Notes under the pieces: generated by a model
Told to the model about the DNA's origin: nothing
The model's database searches: none
What the model saw: the letters and a program-made list of their open reading frames with translations, nothing else
Position numbers and translations under genes: made by a program
Assembly (NCBI RefSeq): GCF_904842695.1
Contig: NZ_CAJGWQ010000006.1
Location: 62,001 to 126,000 of the forward strand
Direction of reading: 5' to 3'
Source of the DNA: Gulosibacter hominis
Lineage (GTDB): Bacteria > Actinomycetota > Actinomycetes > Actinomycetales > Microbacteriaceae
DNA length: 64,000 nt
Shown: positions 33,302 through 43,037 of the stretch, in pieces
How the letters are laid out: each line of letters begins with the position of its first letter
How positions within the stretch are numbered: the stretch's first letter is position 1

Positions 33302-36300
33302 TTACTGTTTGCGTGGCCGCCTGATGAGCAGCAAACCGGCTGCCAGCACAGCGGCAGCAATCGCGAGCAACCCTGCAACCTCAGCACCGGTTCGAACCAA
33401 ACCAGGACCCTGCGATTCCGGTTGCTTCGGCGTGGGCGCCGGAGTTGGTTCGTCACCGGGTGTTGGGGTCGGCTCCGGGGTCGGTTCCGGAGTCGGTTCC
33501 GGTGTCGGCGTCGGTTCCGGCGTGGGCTCCGGAGTTGGCGTGGGCTCCGGAGTGGGTGTGGGTTCCGGCGTTGGTGGTGGGACCTGCATGTTCGTGATGG
33601 TGAATCCATCCTTCGCATTGCCCGCCAACGTCGAGTTGAAGCCCTCAACACTCAGCTCTTCAACCGAGTACTGAATCTCAAGCTTCGTGCCGTCGACTGT
33701 TTCGGTGACCGGCAGGTTTGTGAAGGTGTGCTGCCAACCGTTGTTGGCGTTCAGTTCGACTGGGTCGCCGACCTTGGTGGTTGTCTCGCCGACAGTCTTC
33801 ACGAGCTGCACATACACCGGCTGGGTTTCTGACGCATCCAGGTCGGTGCCGTCGGCAGCCTTCCAGACCTTTTCAACGGGCACTTCAGAAACCGGTGGAA
33901 TCTGGGTGTTCGTGAGCACGAAACCGTTTCCAGGGTCGCCGGTCAGTTCGGATTTGAATCCGGTGACTGCGATTTCTTCGACCGAGTACTGGATGTCAAC
34001 GTTCTTGCCGTCGATCTTTTCCGTGACTGGCAGGTTCGTGAACGTGTGCTTCCAGCCGTTGTCGGTGTTCAATTCGACTGGGTCTCCGACCTTGGTGGTT
34101 GTGTCACCAACCGTCTTCACGAGCTGCACCTTCACGGGTGTGGTCGATGCAGCATCCAGCTGTTCGCCGTCGGCGTTCTTCCAGACCTTGGTCACGTCAA
34201 CCTCGGTCGTGGCCGGTGGGTTTTCCGTGTTGGTGATGGTGAAGCCCTTTTCGGCGTCACCGGTGACTTCGCTGGTGAAGCCGTCAACATTCAGCTCTTC
34301 GACGGAGTACTGGATGTCTACCTTCGTGCCGTCGACTGTTTCGGTGACGGGCAGGTTGGTGAAGGTGTGTTTCCAGTTGTTGTCGGTGTTCAGTTCGACA
34401 GGGTCGCCGACCTTGGTGGTTGTTCCGCCGACTGTCTTTGTGAGTTGCACCTTCACCGGCTGGGTTTCAGACGCATCCAATGCAGAACCGTCCGCGTCCT
34501 TCCAGACTTTTTCAACGGGTATTTCAGTGGTCGCCGGCGGGTTTTCCGTGTTGGTGATGGTGAAGCCCTTTTCGGCGTCACCGGTCACCTTGCTGGTGAA
34601 GCCGTCAACACTCAGCTCTTCAACCGAGTACTCGATCTTTGTGCGCTTACCGTCACTGACGTTGTACTGCGGAAGATCCTTGAACGTGTGCTTCCACTCG
34701 TTCTCGGCGTTCAGCTCAACAGGATCGCCAACCTTGGAGGGTTCTTCACCAATGGTTCGGATCAGCTGCACCTTTACAGGTGTGGCCTCTGTCGGATCAA
34801 GTGCAGAACCGTCAGCGTCCTTCCATACCTTCTCAACAGGAACTTCAGTAGTGACCGGCTGCTCCGTGTTCGTAACGGTGATGCCATCCTTCGTGTCACC
34901 CTCAACGGTGATTTTGAATCCAGCTACACCCAGTTCCTTAAAGGAGTAGATGAGCGGAGCCATGTAGCCGTTGCCGTAAACGTCCTTCGTCTCTGGGAGA
35001 CCCTCGAAGGTGTGTGTCCAGTCGTTCTCGGCGTTCAGAACAACAGGTTCACCGACGGGCGACTTCTTGAGCCCTTCAGCCGATTCCAGCAGCTGCACGG
35101 TCACGGGCGATGTCGCCGTTGGAGCGCTGAGTGTCAGGCCTTCTTTCGCGTTGCCTTCCATCTTGACGGCCTTGGTACCTTCAACACCCTGTTCTTCAAC
35201 CGTGTACTTGACCTCGACCTGCTTGCCGTCGACGGTCCTTGTCTTCGGAAGATTTTCGAAGGTGTGCGTCCAATCGTTGTCTGCATTGAGCTCTACCGGC
35301 TGACCGATGTACGACGTGTCGTCGCCAGCTTTTCCAACCAGTTGAACCTTGACCGGAACAGTGGCGTCAGCATCAAGGTCGTTACCATCGGCGTCCTTCC
35401 ACGCCTTGGTGACTTTCACCTCGGTGGTCCCTTCGGTTCCGAAAGTGAGCCCACCGTTTGAACCGATGCCGGCACCACGCGGCGCCGTGTTTTTCTGGAT
35501 CTTCAGCTTTGCCCACGACTTCGCGGTTTCTTTCGCTTCAGGATCGACGATGGTCTTCAGACCCTCATCCTGAATTGCGGAGCGATAGTCGGCCTCGTCA
35601 TCCGATTCCCGTGCCTCACCGTCGAAGATCTGCTTTTTGCCAGGATTCTCTGGATTGAAACGGGAACCGTTCGAGGACTTCGAGCCGTCCTTGTAGTAGC
35701 TCGGTTCACCGCCGCCGAGCATTCGCGAATCGATCACGAGCCCCGCTTCGCTGACAGAGCCGTAGTTGTCGTGTGCGATGTCGTCGCCCCAGTGCGAGCG
35801 CCACGAACTGTTGGGGCTGTAGTTGTCGAACACTGCCACACCGTTCGTGACGTGCGTGATCATGCTGCCTGTGGGGCACAGCCAAATGCCGCCGCCGTAG
35901 GCAACATAGTCGCCGCGGATCGCGTTGTTGTCAGCGATGAGCGTGTCCATGAAGTTCGCCGTGTACGACTTCGTTGCAACGTAGATACCGCCACCCTGAT
36001 CATCGGCGCTGTTTGATTCGATCAGCCCAGCGTTGAATTTCACGGCGTTGGAGATCACATTGACACCACCGCCGGTGCGGGTGGCGCTGTTGCGAGTGAT
36101 GCTGCCGCCGTTCATGGTGAATCCGGCTGGGGAGATCTTGGTCCACTCCTCAGGCTTCCCCTCACCGAAGTGCTGCTTGGTCCAGCGAGAGCCGTCGGAA
36201 TCGATTTCCCGGTACGTGCGGGGATCGCCATTGATATACATATCCATGGCGTTCACGCCGCCGCCGTTAGGCGCACGGTTGCTGTCAAGGAGCCCGCCGT

Positions 36301-37297
36301 TCATGGTGACGTCTGCGTTGCCGAAGATGTTGATACCGCCGCCAGCGAAGGCTGCACTACCCTTCGTGATTTCACCATCATTGAAGACGAGCGTTGAACG
36401 CGTATCCGAGGTGTCGTCGCCGGGCTTCACATTGCTTTCGTTCAGCCAGTGGCTGACGTTGATATTTCCGGCCCAGCCCGTGTTTTCGGTGATTTTGCCG
36501 CCGTTGACTGTCAGGTGCGCACCGCTGAAAACGCCGATGCCGCCTGCTTCGCCGTAGGCGTAAGGGCTGTTGTCGGACATACCCTTGGAGATTTCGCCGC
36601 CGTTCATCACCATGGTCGCGCCGTCGGTCAATGCAACGTTCGCGGCACCGAACTGACCGCCCTTGCGCTGGTTGTCGGTGATTTTGCCGTCGTTGAGGGT
36701 GAACTTCGCGTCCTTACCCTTGACGGTGACTGCACCTTCGCCACCGGCACTCATCTTTCTGGCACCTGTGATGGTGCCGGCATTCATGACGAGTTCGCCT
36801 TCCACGGTGATGGTCGGAGCGAACGAGCTTCCCTTCACCACATTGTCGTATTGGGCACGCGAGTCAATGATCAGACCCTCACCTTTACCAGTTCCGTCAG
36901 AAAGGGTGAGCTTGCCACCCTTTTTAACGTGGAGGAGGCTTCCGGTGAAGTTGCCATCATCGCGAATGATGTTGGTGGTGGAACCCCAGGGGGAGACTTC
37001 CGTATCCACCAGCTCGATGTCGGCTCCTGCTGGAATAACCAGAGTCTTTGTCACGAGCGTTTCAAGGTCGTTGCCGATCTCGATCCGCGTGGGTGTTGTG
37101 CCCGCTTGGTTGATGAGATCCTGCAGATGATCCTGTTCGCAGAAGAGGATGCGTCCTTCTTCGTAGCACTTCAGAACTTGCCGGTCGGGTGGTTGCGGTT
37201 CGGCCTGAGCAACAGAAGGAAGGCCAATCCCTCCCGCTGCTACCAGCAGCGTGGACAGACACGCTGCCAGCATGGTCGAGAAAAATCTGGAACGCAT
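33302..37297 (-). CDS. Giant sortase-anchored surface protein: beta-helix plus Cna-B stalk
   Basis: 1,331 residues from ATG 37297; GTG 37309 is also possible. A signal peptide (MRSRFFSTMLAACLSTLLVA..., cut after SVAQA) is followed by a right-handed beta-helix-like part with many NGG-x-I repeats (to about residue 600). Then come about six Cna-B domains of about 95 residues (V-x-K-x-W at their start, THTF or KHTF inside, NTEN at their end), a Pro-Thr-Glu stalk, and a sorting signal LVRTG with a hydrophobic segment and RRPRKQ tail. LVRTG departs from the canonical LPxTG. An adhesin or pilus-like function is inferred. Confidence 0.88.
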   Translation of the reverse strand: MRSRFFSTMLAACLSTLLVAAGGIGLPSVAQAEPQPPDRQVLKCYEEGRILFCEQDHLQDLINQAGTTPTRIEIGNDLETLVTKTLVIPAGADIELVDTEVSPWGSTTNIIRDDGNFTGSLLHVKKGGKLTLSDGTGKGEGLIIDSRAQYDNVVKGSSFAPTITVEGELVMNAGTITGARKMSAGGEGAVTVKGKDAKFTLNDGKITDNQRKGGQFGAANVALTDGATMVMNGGEISKGMSDNSPYAYGEAGGIGVFSGAHLTVNGGKITENTGWAGNINVSHWLNESNVKPGDDTSDTRSTLVFNDGEITKGSAAFAGGGINIFGNADVTMNGGLLDSNRAPNGGGVNAMDMYINGDPRTYREIDSDGSRWTKQHFGEGKPEEWTKISPAGFTMNGGSITRNSATRTGGGVNVISNAVKFNAGLIESNSADDQGGGIYVATKSYTANFMDTLIADNNAIRGDYVAYGGGIWLCPTGSMITHVTNGVAVFDNYSPNSSWRSHWGDDIAHDNYGSVSEAGLVIDSRMLGGGEPSYYKDGSKSSNGSRFNPENPGKKQIFDGEARESDDEADYRSAIQDEGLKTIVDPEAKETAKSWAKLKIQKNTAPRGAGIGSNGGLTFGTEGTTEVKVTKAWKDADGNDLDADATVPVKVQLVGKAGDDTSYIGQPVELNADNDWTHTFENLPKTRTVDGKQVEVKYTVEEQGVEGTKAVKMEGNAKEGLTLSAPTATSPVTVQLLESAEGLKKSPVGEPVVLNAENDWTHTFEGLPETKDVYGNGYMAPLIYSFKELGVAGFKITVEGDTKDGITVTNTEQPVTTEVPVEKVWKDADGSALDPTEATPVKVQLIRTIGEEPSKVGDPVELNAENEWKHTFKDLPQYNVSDGKRTKIEYSVEELSVDGFTSKVTGDAEKGFTITNTENPPATTEIPVEKVWKDADGSALDASETQPVKVQLTKTVGGTTTKVGDPVELNTDNNWKHTFTNLPVTETVDGTKVDIQYSVEELNVDGFTSEVTGDAEKGFTITNTENPPATTEVDVTKVWKNADGEQLDAASTTPVKVQLVKTVGDTTTKVGDPVELNTDNGWKHTFTNLPVTEKIDGKNVDIQYSVEEIAVTGFKSELTGDPGNGFVLTNTQIPPVSEVPVEKVWKAADGTDLDASETQPVYVQLVKTVGETTTKVGDPVELNANNGWQHTFTNLPVTETVDGTKLEIQYSVEELSVEGFNSTLAGNAKDGFTITNMQVPPPTPEPTPTPEPTPTPEPTPEPTPTPEPTPEPTPEPTPTPGDEPTPAPTPKQPESQGPGLVRTGAEVAGLLAIAAAVLAAGLLLIRRPRKQ

Positions 37298-37313
37298 TTT
37301 GCTTGCCACTTTT

Positions 37314-37352
37314 CTTTTTTTCTCAGGGTACGCAGGCGCCCGGAGAAAAAAG
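37314..37352. promoter_or_regulatory. Poly-T/poly-A stem-loop in leader of surface protein
   Basis: CTTTTTTTCTC (37314-37324) and GAGAAAAAAG (37343-37352) can pair 16 bases upstream of the ATG. The stem would lie in the 5' leader of the surface-protein mRNA and could affect its translation. The exact role is unknown. Confidence 0.4.
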
Positions 37353-37480
37353 GCAGCCGGCGATTTGATACGGATACTCAAATTGTAGCTACCGGCTTAG
37401 GTGCGCACCACAGTGCGCCCTTTTTGCATGCCGAGGTCGTAGCTGAGGGATCACGGGAATAAACTTCGCGTGGTGCAAAT

Positions 37481-37758
37481 CTGCATCAGGCGATCTGGAA
37501 AGTGGCAAACGATCTGCTCGTTTCTGTCGACGGGCGGCAGGTCAAAGTCGACGGTTGAGGGATGCTGTTCTACCAGTTCATCCTCGAGTCACTCGCTGAC
37601 TAATTGAGCACGGCGAAGACGCAAACTTCTCCTGCGCAGGCCTGTCAGATGAGCTGGCAAAAACGATCCGCGAAAACACAGTAGATGAAAATGTTTTTCA
37701 TCTTGCTGTCCGAACTGTTTCGAGTGGCGTGCATCGCGGCGACGAGGAGTACGCCTAG
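37481..37758 (+). pseudogene. Degraded HsdM (type I R-M) N-terminal fragment
   Basis: One frame gives LHQAIWKVANDLLVSVDG then, after a stop, GMLFYQFILESLAD. A different frame next gives EHGEDANFSCAGLSDELAK and TIRENTVDEN. The order and content match the N-terminal helices of type I modification subunits (IW-IANDLRGSVDG, GMLFYRFISE, LSD...RENTV-E). Stops and a frameshift show that it is inactivated. No hsdR or hsdS is next to it. Confidence 0.6.
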
Positions 37759-37834
37759 CGGCTCCCTGACCCCGGGCACAGATGCCCCTGAATCCGGGCC
37801 TAGATGCACCTCCGGGCGCGACTCCGCGCACAAG

Positions 37835-37894
37835 TGACCCTGTAAGTGTCAAATGACCCTGTTATAGGAGGGCCATTTGACACTTACAGGGTCA
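37835..37894. repeat. Long hairpin with 21-bp perfect arms
   Basis: Arms 37835-37855 and 37874-37894 are perfectly complementary over 21 bp, with an 18-base loop containing GTTATAGGAG. The arm contains TGACCC and the neighbourhood repeats AAGTGACCC/AAATGACCC. It lies in a gene-poor 500-base stretch (37759-38283) where I see nothing else I can name. It may be a palindromic repeat element or a terminator of the hsdM relic. Confidence 0.55.
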
Positions 37895-38283
37895 TTTGCC
37901 GAGGCTTCGGCCGAGCTCCCGGCCGGGCGCTGGGTCGAGCGCTGGGTCGAACACTGCTGGTAGGGTGAACGTATGCAAAATCTCTAGCCACTTGCGCACG
38001 CCAGCCAGAGCTGTCACTGTGCGGGAGCTCGCTTTCAAACAGTCACTATCGCCGTAGATAGCCCGGCTCGCCTGCATCTCTGAACAGCGCGCAAAAATGG
38101 CGGGCGGATGCTCATTCCGCTTCGTTCTCGCAGCACGCGACCCTGTCGCTCACGGAAAGCGTGTTTGCGGCCCCCGCCTGCCGTGCACGTGACAGCGGCA
38201 AGCGTTGCGACAGTGACAAGCGGTGTGACGGCGCCCGCTTCCTTTCGGACTTAGAAAACAAACCCTGATAGCAGGAGCACAAC

Positions 38284-38754
38284 ATGAACTTTGTCATAAA
38301 AGAAATAAACGATAAAACAGAAAAAGAACGCATCTCTAGTGAGGTGCTGAACGATCTGCCGGAGTGGTTCGGTTTGCCTGATAGCACCGCAGAATATATA
38401 ACCGACTCGCAAGACAAGCCCTTCCTGGCGTGCTTCCATCAGGATGAAGTGGTCGGGTTCATCGTGCTCAACGAAACCAGCCCAGACTGTGCCGACATAT
38501 TTGTCATGGGTGTAAAAAAGAAGTTCCACCGCAAAGGCGCGGCGACGCAGCTGAACACAGAGTACGAAAAGCTGGCGAAAAGTCTCGGCTACTCATATTC
38601 GCAAGTCAAGACCGTGCAGTCGGGGCACTACGAAGAGTACGACATCACGAACAAGTTCTATAAATCAGTGGGCTATAAGGAACTAGAAGTGTTCCCCACG
38701 CTGTGGGATGAATGGAACCCGTGTCAGGTGCTCGTCAAATACCTCGGGGAGTAA
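38284..38754 (+). CDS. GNAT-family N-acetyltransferase, low GC
   Basis: 156 residues. A GNAT core is visible: VGFIVLNETS, FVMGVKKKFHRKGAATQL (the acetyl-CoA pyrophosphate loop, with R-K-G-A-A for Q/RxxGxA), and a C-terminal FYKSVGYKELEVF. A ribosome site AGGAG lies upstream of the ATG. Its base composition (AT-rich codons such as AAA, ATA and GAT) contrasts with the flanking genes, pointing to recent transfer, perhaps from Firmicutes. The substrate is unknown. Confidence 0.85.
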   Translation: MNFVIKEINDKTEKERISSEVLNDLPEWFGLPDSTAEYITDSQDKPFLACFHQDEVVGFIVLNETSPDCADIFVMGVKKKFHRKGAATQLNTEYEKLAKSLGYSYSQVKTVQSGHYEEYDITNKFYKSVGYKELEVFPTLWDEWNPCQVLVKYLGE

Positions 38755-38780
38755 TACCGCGGCAAGTATCCAGCAAATTC

Positions 38781-38923
38781 GCCGGCCTGAGCCGGCGCGG
38801 TAGGGGATCGGTGGAGCTTGGGGGTGCCCGCCGGCCCGAGCTGGCGCAGTAGCGGATTGGCGGGCTCGGGGCGCCCGCCGGTCCGCGCTGCTGCCGCGGG
38901 GGATCGGCGAATGCCGGATGCGT
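38781..38923. repeat. Three imperfect ~48-bp tandem repeats
   Basis: Units start at 38781, 38830 and 38877, each beginning GCCGG(C/T)C(T/C)G. The first two share CTGAGC/CCGAGC, GGCGC(G/A)GTAG and GGGGAT/CGGATT blocks. They form a GC-rich stretch between the acetyltransferase and the sulfur gene. Confidence 0.5.
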
Positions 38924-38942
38924 GAGTGCCATTGCCCACCTG

Positions 38943-38958
38943 ATACCCCCTAGGGTAT
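38943..38958 (+). promoter_or_regulatory. CsoR/CstR-like operator upstream of persulfide gene
   Basis: ATACCCCCTAGGGTAT is an inverted repeat, ATACCC-N4-GGGTAT, lying 72 bases before the ATG of the MBL/rhodanese gene. It matches the shape of operators of CsoR-family copper or persulfide sensors (ATACCC...GGGTAT). Given the enzyme downstream, CstR-type persulfide control is the likelier reading. No CsoR gene is in the window. Confidence 0.7.
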
Positions 38959-39029
38959 ATTGAGATTTTGTTTAACGGGGCCGGCCACAATGCCCCTAAC
39001 AGTTCACGGCAGAACGAACGGAGACAGTC

Positions 39030-40427
39030 ATGCTGATCGAGCGGATCTACGACGAAGACCTGGCCCAGGCCGCCTACCTCATCGGCTGTCAGACAACCGG
39101 TGAGGCGATCATCATCGACGGTCGCCGCGACCTCGCGCCACTGCTCGACCTCGCCGCATCCCACGGTATGAAGGTGGTCGCCGCCGCCGAAACCCACATC
39201 CACGCCGACTATCTCTCGGGCACCCGCGAAATCGCCGCCGCCACCGGCGCCACCGCATATGTCTCGGGTGAGGGTGGCACCGACTGGCAGTACGACTTCG
39301 ACGCCGAACGTCTCCACGACGGCGACACCATCAAAATCGGCAACATCACCATCGAGGCCGTCCACACTCCAGGTCACACCCCCGAGCACCTCTCATATCT
39401 CGTCACCGATGGCGCCTTCGCCGATGAGCCCGGATACTTCCTCACTGGTGACTTCGTCTTCTCGGGTGACCTCGGCCGTCCCGACCTGCTCGATGAGGCA
39501 GCCGGCGGCGTCGACACTCGATTCGTGGGCGCCAAGCAGCAGTTCCAAAGCCTCAAAGAAAAGTTCCTCACCCTGCCCGACCATGTCATGGTCTACCCGG
39601 GGCACGGTGCCGGCTCGGCCTGCGGCAAGGCACTCGGTGCGCTGCCCTCAACCACTGTCGGTTACGAACGCCGCTTCGCCTGGTGGGCAAAATACCTCGA
39701 CGCCAACGACGAACAGGGCTTCGTCGACGAATTGCTCGCCGGCCAGCCCGACGCGCCCGCCTACTTCGGCCGCATGAAACGTCAAAACCGCCAGGGCCCC
39801 GCGGTAATGGGGCAGCGCCCCGCGCTCACCGAACTCGACCCCACCGTGGTGCAGCAGGGCATCGACGCCGGCGAACTCGTCTTTTTTGACACCCGCGCCG
39901 CCGACCAAGTCAACGCGTGCACCGTGCGCGGCTCGGTCGCCGTACCAAACCCCGGCAAAATCGCCACCTGGGGCGGATGGGCATTCGACCCCGAAACCGA
40001 CAAACGCGGCCTCGTGGTGTACGCCGCTGACTCCGACGCTGCACAGCTAATTGCCGATCACCTCGTGCGCGTCGGCATCGACGATGTGCGCGGCTATCTC
40101 AGCTCGATCGACGGCCTCGACACCTTCACCCCAGAAATCGTGCCCGTGGCCAAAGTCGACGGCTTCGAACGCGCCGAACTGCTCGACGTGCGCGCCAAGA
40201 GTGAATATGCCGCCGGGCACCTGCCCGGGGCCGTGCAGCTTCACGCCGGCCGACTGCTGTGGAACCAAAACCAGCTGCCGCAAAACGGCAAAGTGCTGCT
40301 GTACTGCCAGTCGGGGATGCGCGCCACGGTCGCCGCAAACGCGCTGCGATCCCGCGGCTACGACGTCGCGCAGGTCGACGGCAGCTACAACGCCTGGGTT
40401 GCCGCCGACCTGCCGATTGAAAAATAA
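39030..40427 (+). CDS. Persulfide dioxygenase-rhodanese fusion (CstB/Blh-like)
   Basis: 465 residues. The N-terminal metallo-beta-lactamase domain has the iron-site motif THIHADYLSG at 55-64, HTPGHTPEHLSY and GDFVFSGDLGRPDL. An internal rhodanese-like domain (about 275-370) lacks the catalytic Cys. A second rhodanese domain has the active site CQSGMRA at about 426. The combination oxidises glutathione or low-molecular-weight persulfides and relays sulfane sulfur. The CsoR/CstR-like operator upstream fits induction by sulfide or persulfide stress. A ribosome site GGAG precedes the ATG. Confidence 0.9.
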   Translation: MLIERIYDEDLAQAAYLIGCQTTGEAIIIDGRRDLAPLLDLAASHGMKVVAAAETHIHADYLSGTREIAAATGATAYVSGEGGTDWQYDFDAERLHDGDTIKIGNITIEAVHTPGHTPEHLSYLVTDGAFADEPGYFLTGDFVFSGDLGRPDLLDEAAGGVDTRFVGAKQQFQSLKEKFLTLPDHVMVYPGHGAGSACGKALGALPSTTVGYERRFAWWAKYLDANDEQGFVDELLAGQPDAPAYFGRMKRQNRQGPAVMGQRPALTELDPTVVQQGIDAGELVFFDTRAADQVNACTVRGSVAVPNPGKIATWGGWAFDPETDKRGLVVYAADSDAAQLIADHLVRVGIDDVRGYLSSIDGLDTFTPEIVPVAKVDGFERAELLDVRAKSEYAAGHLPGAVQLHAGRLLWNQNQLPQNGKVLLYCQSGMRATVAANALRSRGYDVAQVDGSYNAWVAADLPIEK

Positions 40428-40460
40428 CCAGCCGGCAGCCCGCTGGCATTGAATTCTGGT

Positions 40461-40508
40461 ACCGCTCCGGTGCATCCAAATTGATCGGATGCACACGGAG
40501 CGGTTTTA
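40461..40508 (+). terminator. Intrinsic terminator of persulfide gene
   Basis: Arm ACCGCTCCGGTGCATCC (40461-40477) pairs with its near-complement (40487-40504), followed by TTTTATT. It ends transcription 34 bases past the stop codon. Confidence 0.8.
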
Positions 40509-40726
40509 TTGCAGAGCAATATCGCGACCGCACACAATATCGATACCGGATAATCCACGCGCGCGCGAATTATGTCGGCTGATCTTGCCAACCGCAAGTT
40601 AAATCACAAAATACTTAGGATGCATCCAGATAAATAGCGGTGTGCACCAATGTTCGCTACGGTGTGCATGTTCGGCTGGAGCCAAAGTAGGCTCCGGCGC
40701 CACCGATCCGGAGAGGAACGCCCCGT

Positions 40727-43027
40727 ATGTCGTCCTTTATCTCTCGGTTGCAAAATCTGCGGCAGCATCGCAACACGCTGCTGTCGTATATTGCGGTCGC
40801 ACTCGTATTGTTACTCACAGTAGGAGGTGCGGCAAGCCTCGCGCAAGCAGCCACCGGTCACCAATCTCAGCAACAGGACTTTGGTGACCGACCGGCCGAA
40901 GGTAAAACCTTCACCGTTGCCACCGACACCACTTTCGCGCCCTTCGAATTCCAGAAGGACGGCAAGTTTGTCGGTATCGACATGGACCTGCTGCGCGCAA
41001 TCGCCGAAGACCAGGGCTTTGAAGTTGAAATTCAGCAGCTCGGCTTCGACGGTGCCCTGCAAGCCGTGCAGTCGGGCCAGGCCGATGCCGTGATGGCCGG
41101 CATGGGCATCACCGATGAACGCCAAAAAACCTTCGACTTCTCAAATGCCTACTACGAGTCGGGCATCCAAATGGCTGTCGCAACCAACAGCGATATCAGC
41201 TCGTATGAAGACCTCGAAGGCAAATCGGTAGCCGTGAAAACCGGCACCACCGGATACGCCTTCGCCGAAAAACTGAGCGAAAAATACAACTTCAAACTCA
41301 ACTCGTTCCAAGACTCGGCCGACATGTATAACGATGTCGCCGCCGGCAACTCGGCAGCGGCATTCGAAGACTCGCCGGTGCTGCAATTTGGTATCGAATC
41401 GGGCAATGTGCCGCTGAAAATTGCCAGCGAACCCGAATCGGGTGACCACTACGGTTTCGCAGTGCTCAAGGGGCAGAATCCCGAGCTCATCGCGGCATTT
41501 AACCTCGGCCTCAAAAATGTCACCGAATCGGGTGAATACCAGGCCATTCTCGAAGAATATCTCGGCGATAACGCGCCCGATGCCACCAAGCTCGCTGGCG
41601 GTGCCACCACGCTCGGTAACCAGCAGATCGTCGACAACGGTCCCGGAACCCTGCCCGAGCATCCCAATTTCGCCATCGACACACCGAAAACCAACGGCAA
41701 GTTCGTGGTCGCCACCGACACCACTTTCGCCCCGTTTGAATTCGTAGAAAACGGCGAACTTGTCGGTATTGACATGGACCTGCTGCGCGCCATCGCGGCC
41801 AACCAAGGCTTTGAGGTCGAAATCCGTCAGCTCGGGTTCGACGGTGCGCTCAGCGCCGTGCAATCAGGGCAAGCAGACGCGGTGATGGCCGGGATGGGTA
41901 TCACCGAAGAACGTCAAAAAACCTTCGACTACTCCGACCCCTACTACGAGTCGGGCATCCAAATGGGTGTCGCCAAAGACAGCGACATCAAATCCTATGA
42001 AGACCTCGAAGGTAAATCGGTGGCCGTAAAAACCGGCACCACCGGTTACGAATTCGCCACCGAGCTGTCGAAAAAACACAACTTCAAGGTCAACGCCTTC
42101 CAAGACTCGGCCGACATGTACAACGATGTCGCCACCGGCAACTCGGCAGCCACTTTCGAAGACTCGCCGGTGCTGCAGTACGGCATCGCCAGCGGTAACG
42201 TGCCGCTCGAAATCGCCAACGACCCCGAACCCGGCAGCGACTATGGCTTCGCCGTGCTCAAAGGTAAAAACCAAGAACTGATCGAAATGTTCAACGAGGG
42301 GCTGCAGAACGCCAAAGACACCGGCGTCTACCAGCTCATCCTCGACCGCTACCTCAAGGCCGAAGGCGCCGATGACGGCGGCCTTCTCGGGCTGCTGCAA
42401 AGCGCAATGCCGGGCCTGATGAAGGGTCTTGGTTACACACTGCTGGCCACCGCGCTGTCGATCTTTTTCGCACTGATCGTCGGAACGATCTTCGGTGTGC
42501 TGAAGCTCTCGTCGAATATTTTCCTGCGCGGGCTGTCATCGGCATACGTGAACATCTTCCGCGGCACCCCGGTGATCGTGCAGGCATTCTTCTTCTACTT
42601 CGGTGTGCCAACCGCGCTCGGCACCAACATCGACGTGCTCACCGCGGGTGTGATCACCCTGGCGCTCAACGCCGGTGCCTACATCACCGAAATCGTGCGC
42701 GGTGCCGTGCAATCGGTCGATCCCGGGCAGATGGAGGCGGCACGCTCGCTGGGCCTGGGCTGGGGCAAATCGATGCAGAAGGTCGTGATGCCGCAGGCGC
42801 TGAAGATTATGACGCCCAACCTCATCAACCAGCTCATCATCACCCTGAAAGACACCTCGCTGCTGTCGGTGCTCGGATTCGCCGAGCTCACCTACCAGGG
42901 CCGCATCGTCATCGCGAGCACCTTCCGATCGCTTGAGATCTGGTTGCTCGTTGGCCTGATGTACTTCATCGTCATCTGGCTGCTGACCATGCTGTCGAAC
43001 TGGTTCGACCGGAAGTTCAACAAGTAG
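40727..43027 (+). CDS. GlnPQ-type amino-acid ABC importer: two substrate-binding domains fused to permease
   Basis: 766 residues. A signal-like first membrane segment is followed by two solute-binding domains (about 60-285 and 325-550). They are nearly repeats of one another, both containing [14 protein letters not shown] or [14 protein letters not shown] and [13 protein letters not shown]. Five permease segments follow, with the EAA-loop [10 protein letters not shown] region. The architecture is like Lactococcus GlnPQ, which imports glutamine, glutamate and asparagine. The ATP-binding partner is the next gene, 11 bases away. A ribosome site GGAGAGG precedes the ATG. Confidence 0.92.
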   Translation: MSSFISRLQNLRQHRNTLLSYIAVALVLLLTVGGAASLAQAATGHQSQQQDFGDRPAEGKTFTVATDTTFAPFEFQKDGKFVGIDMDLLRAIAEDQGFEVEIQQLGFDGALQAVQSGQADAVMAGMGITDERQKTFDFSNAYYESGIQMAVATNSDISSYEDLEGKSVAVKTGTTGYAFAEKLSEKYNFKLNSFQDSADMYNDVAAGNSAAAFEDSPVLQFGIESGNVPLKIASEPESGDHYGFAVLKGQNPELIAAFNLGLKNVTESGEYQAILEEYLGDNAPDATKLAGGATTLGNQQIVDNGPGTLPEHPNFAIDTPKTNGKFVVATDTTFAPFEFVENGELVGIDMDLLRAIAANQGFEVEIRQLGFDGALSAVQSGQADAVMAGMGITEERQKTFDYSDPYYESGIQMGVAKDSDIKSYEDLEGKSVAVKTGTTGYEFATELSKKHNFKVNAFQDSADMYNDVATGNSAATFEDSPVLQYGIASGNVPLEIANDPEPGSDYGFAVLKGKNQELIEMFNEGLQNAKDTGVYQLILDRYLKAEGADDGGLLGLLQSAMPGLMKGLGYTLLATALSIFFALIVGTIFGVLKLSSNIFLRGLSSAYVNIFRGTPVIVQAFFFYFGVPTALGTNIDVLTAGVITLALNAGAYITEIVRGAVQSVDPGQMEAARSLGLGWGKSMQKVVMPQALKIMTPNLINQLIITLKDTSLLSVLGFAELTYQGRIVIASTFRSLEIWLLVGLMYFIVIWLLTMLSNWFDRKFNK

Positions 43028-43037
43028 GAGCGCACAC

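Noticed and set aside
34046-35461. Long plus-strand frame (471 codons)
   Set aside because: It is the complement of the Cna-B repeat region; regular repeats make several frames open.
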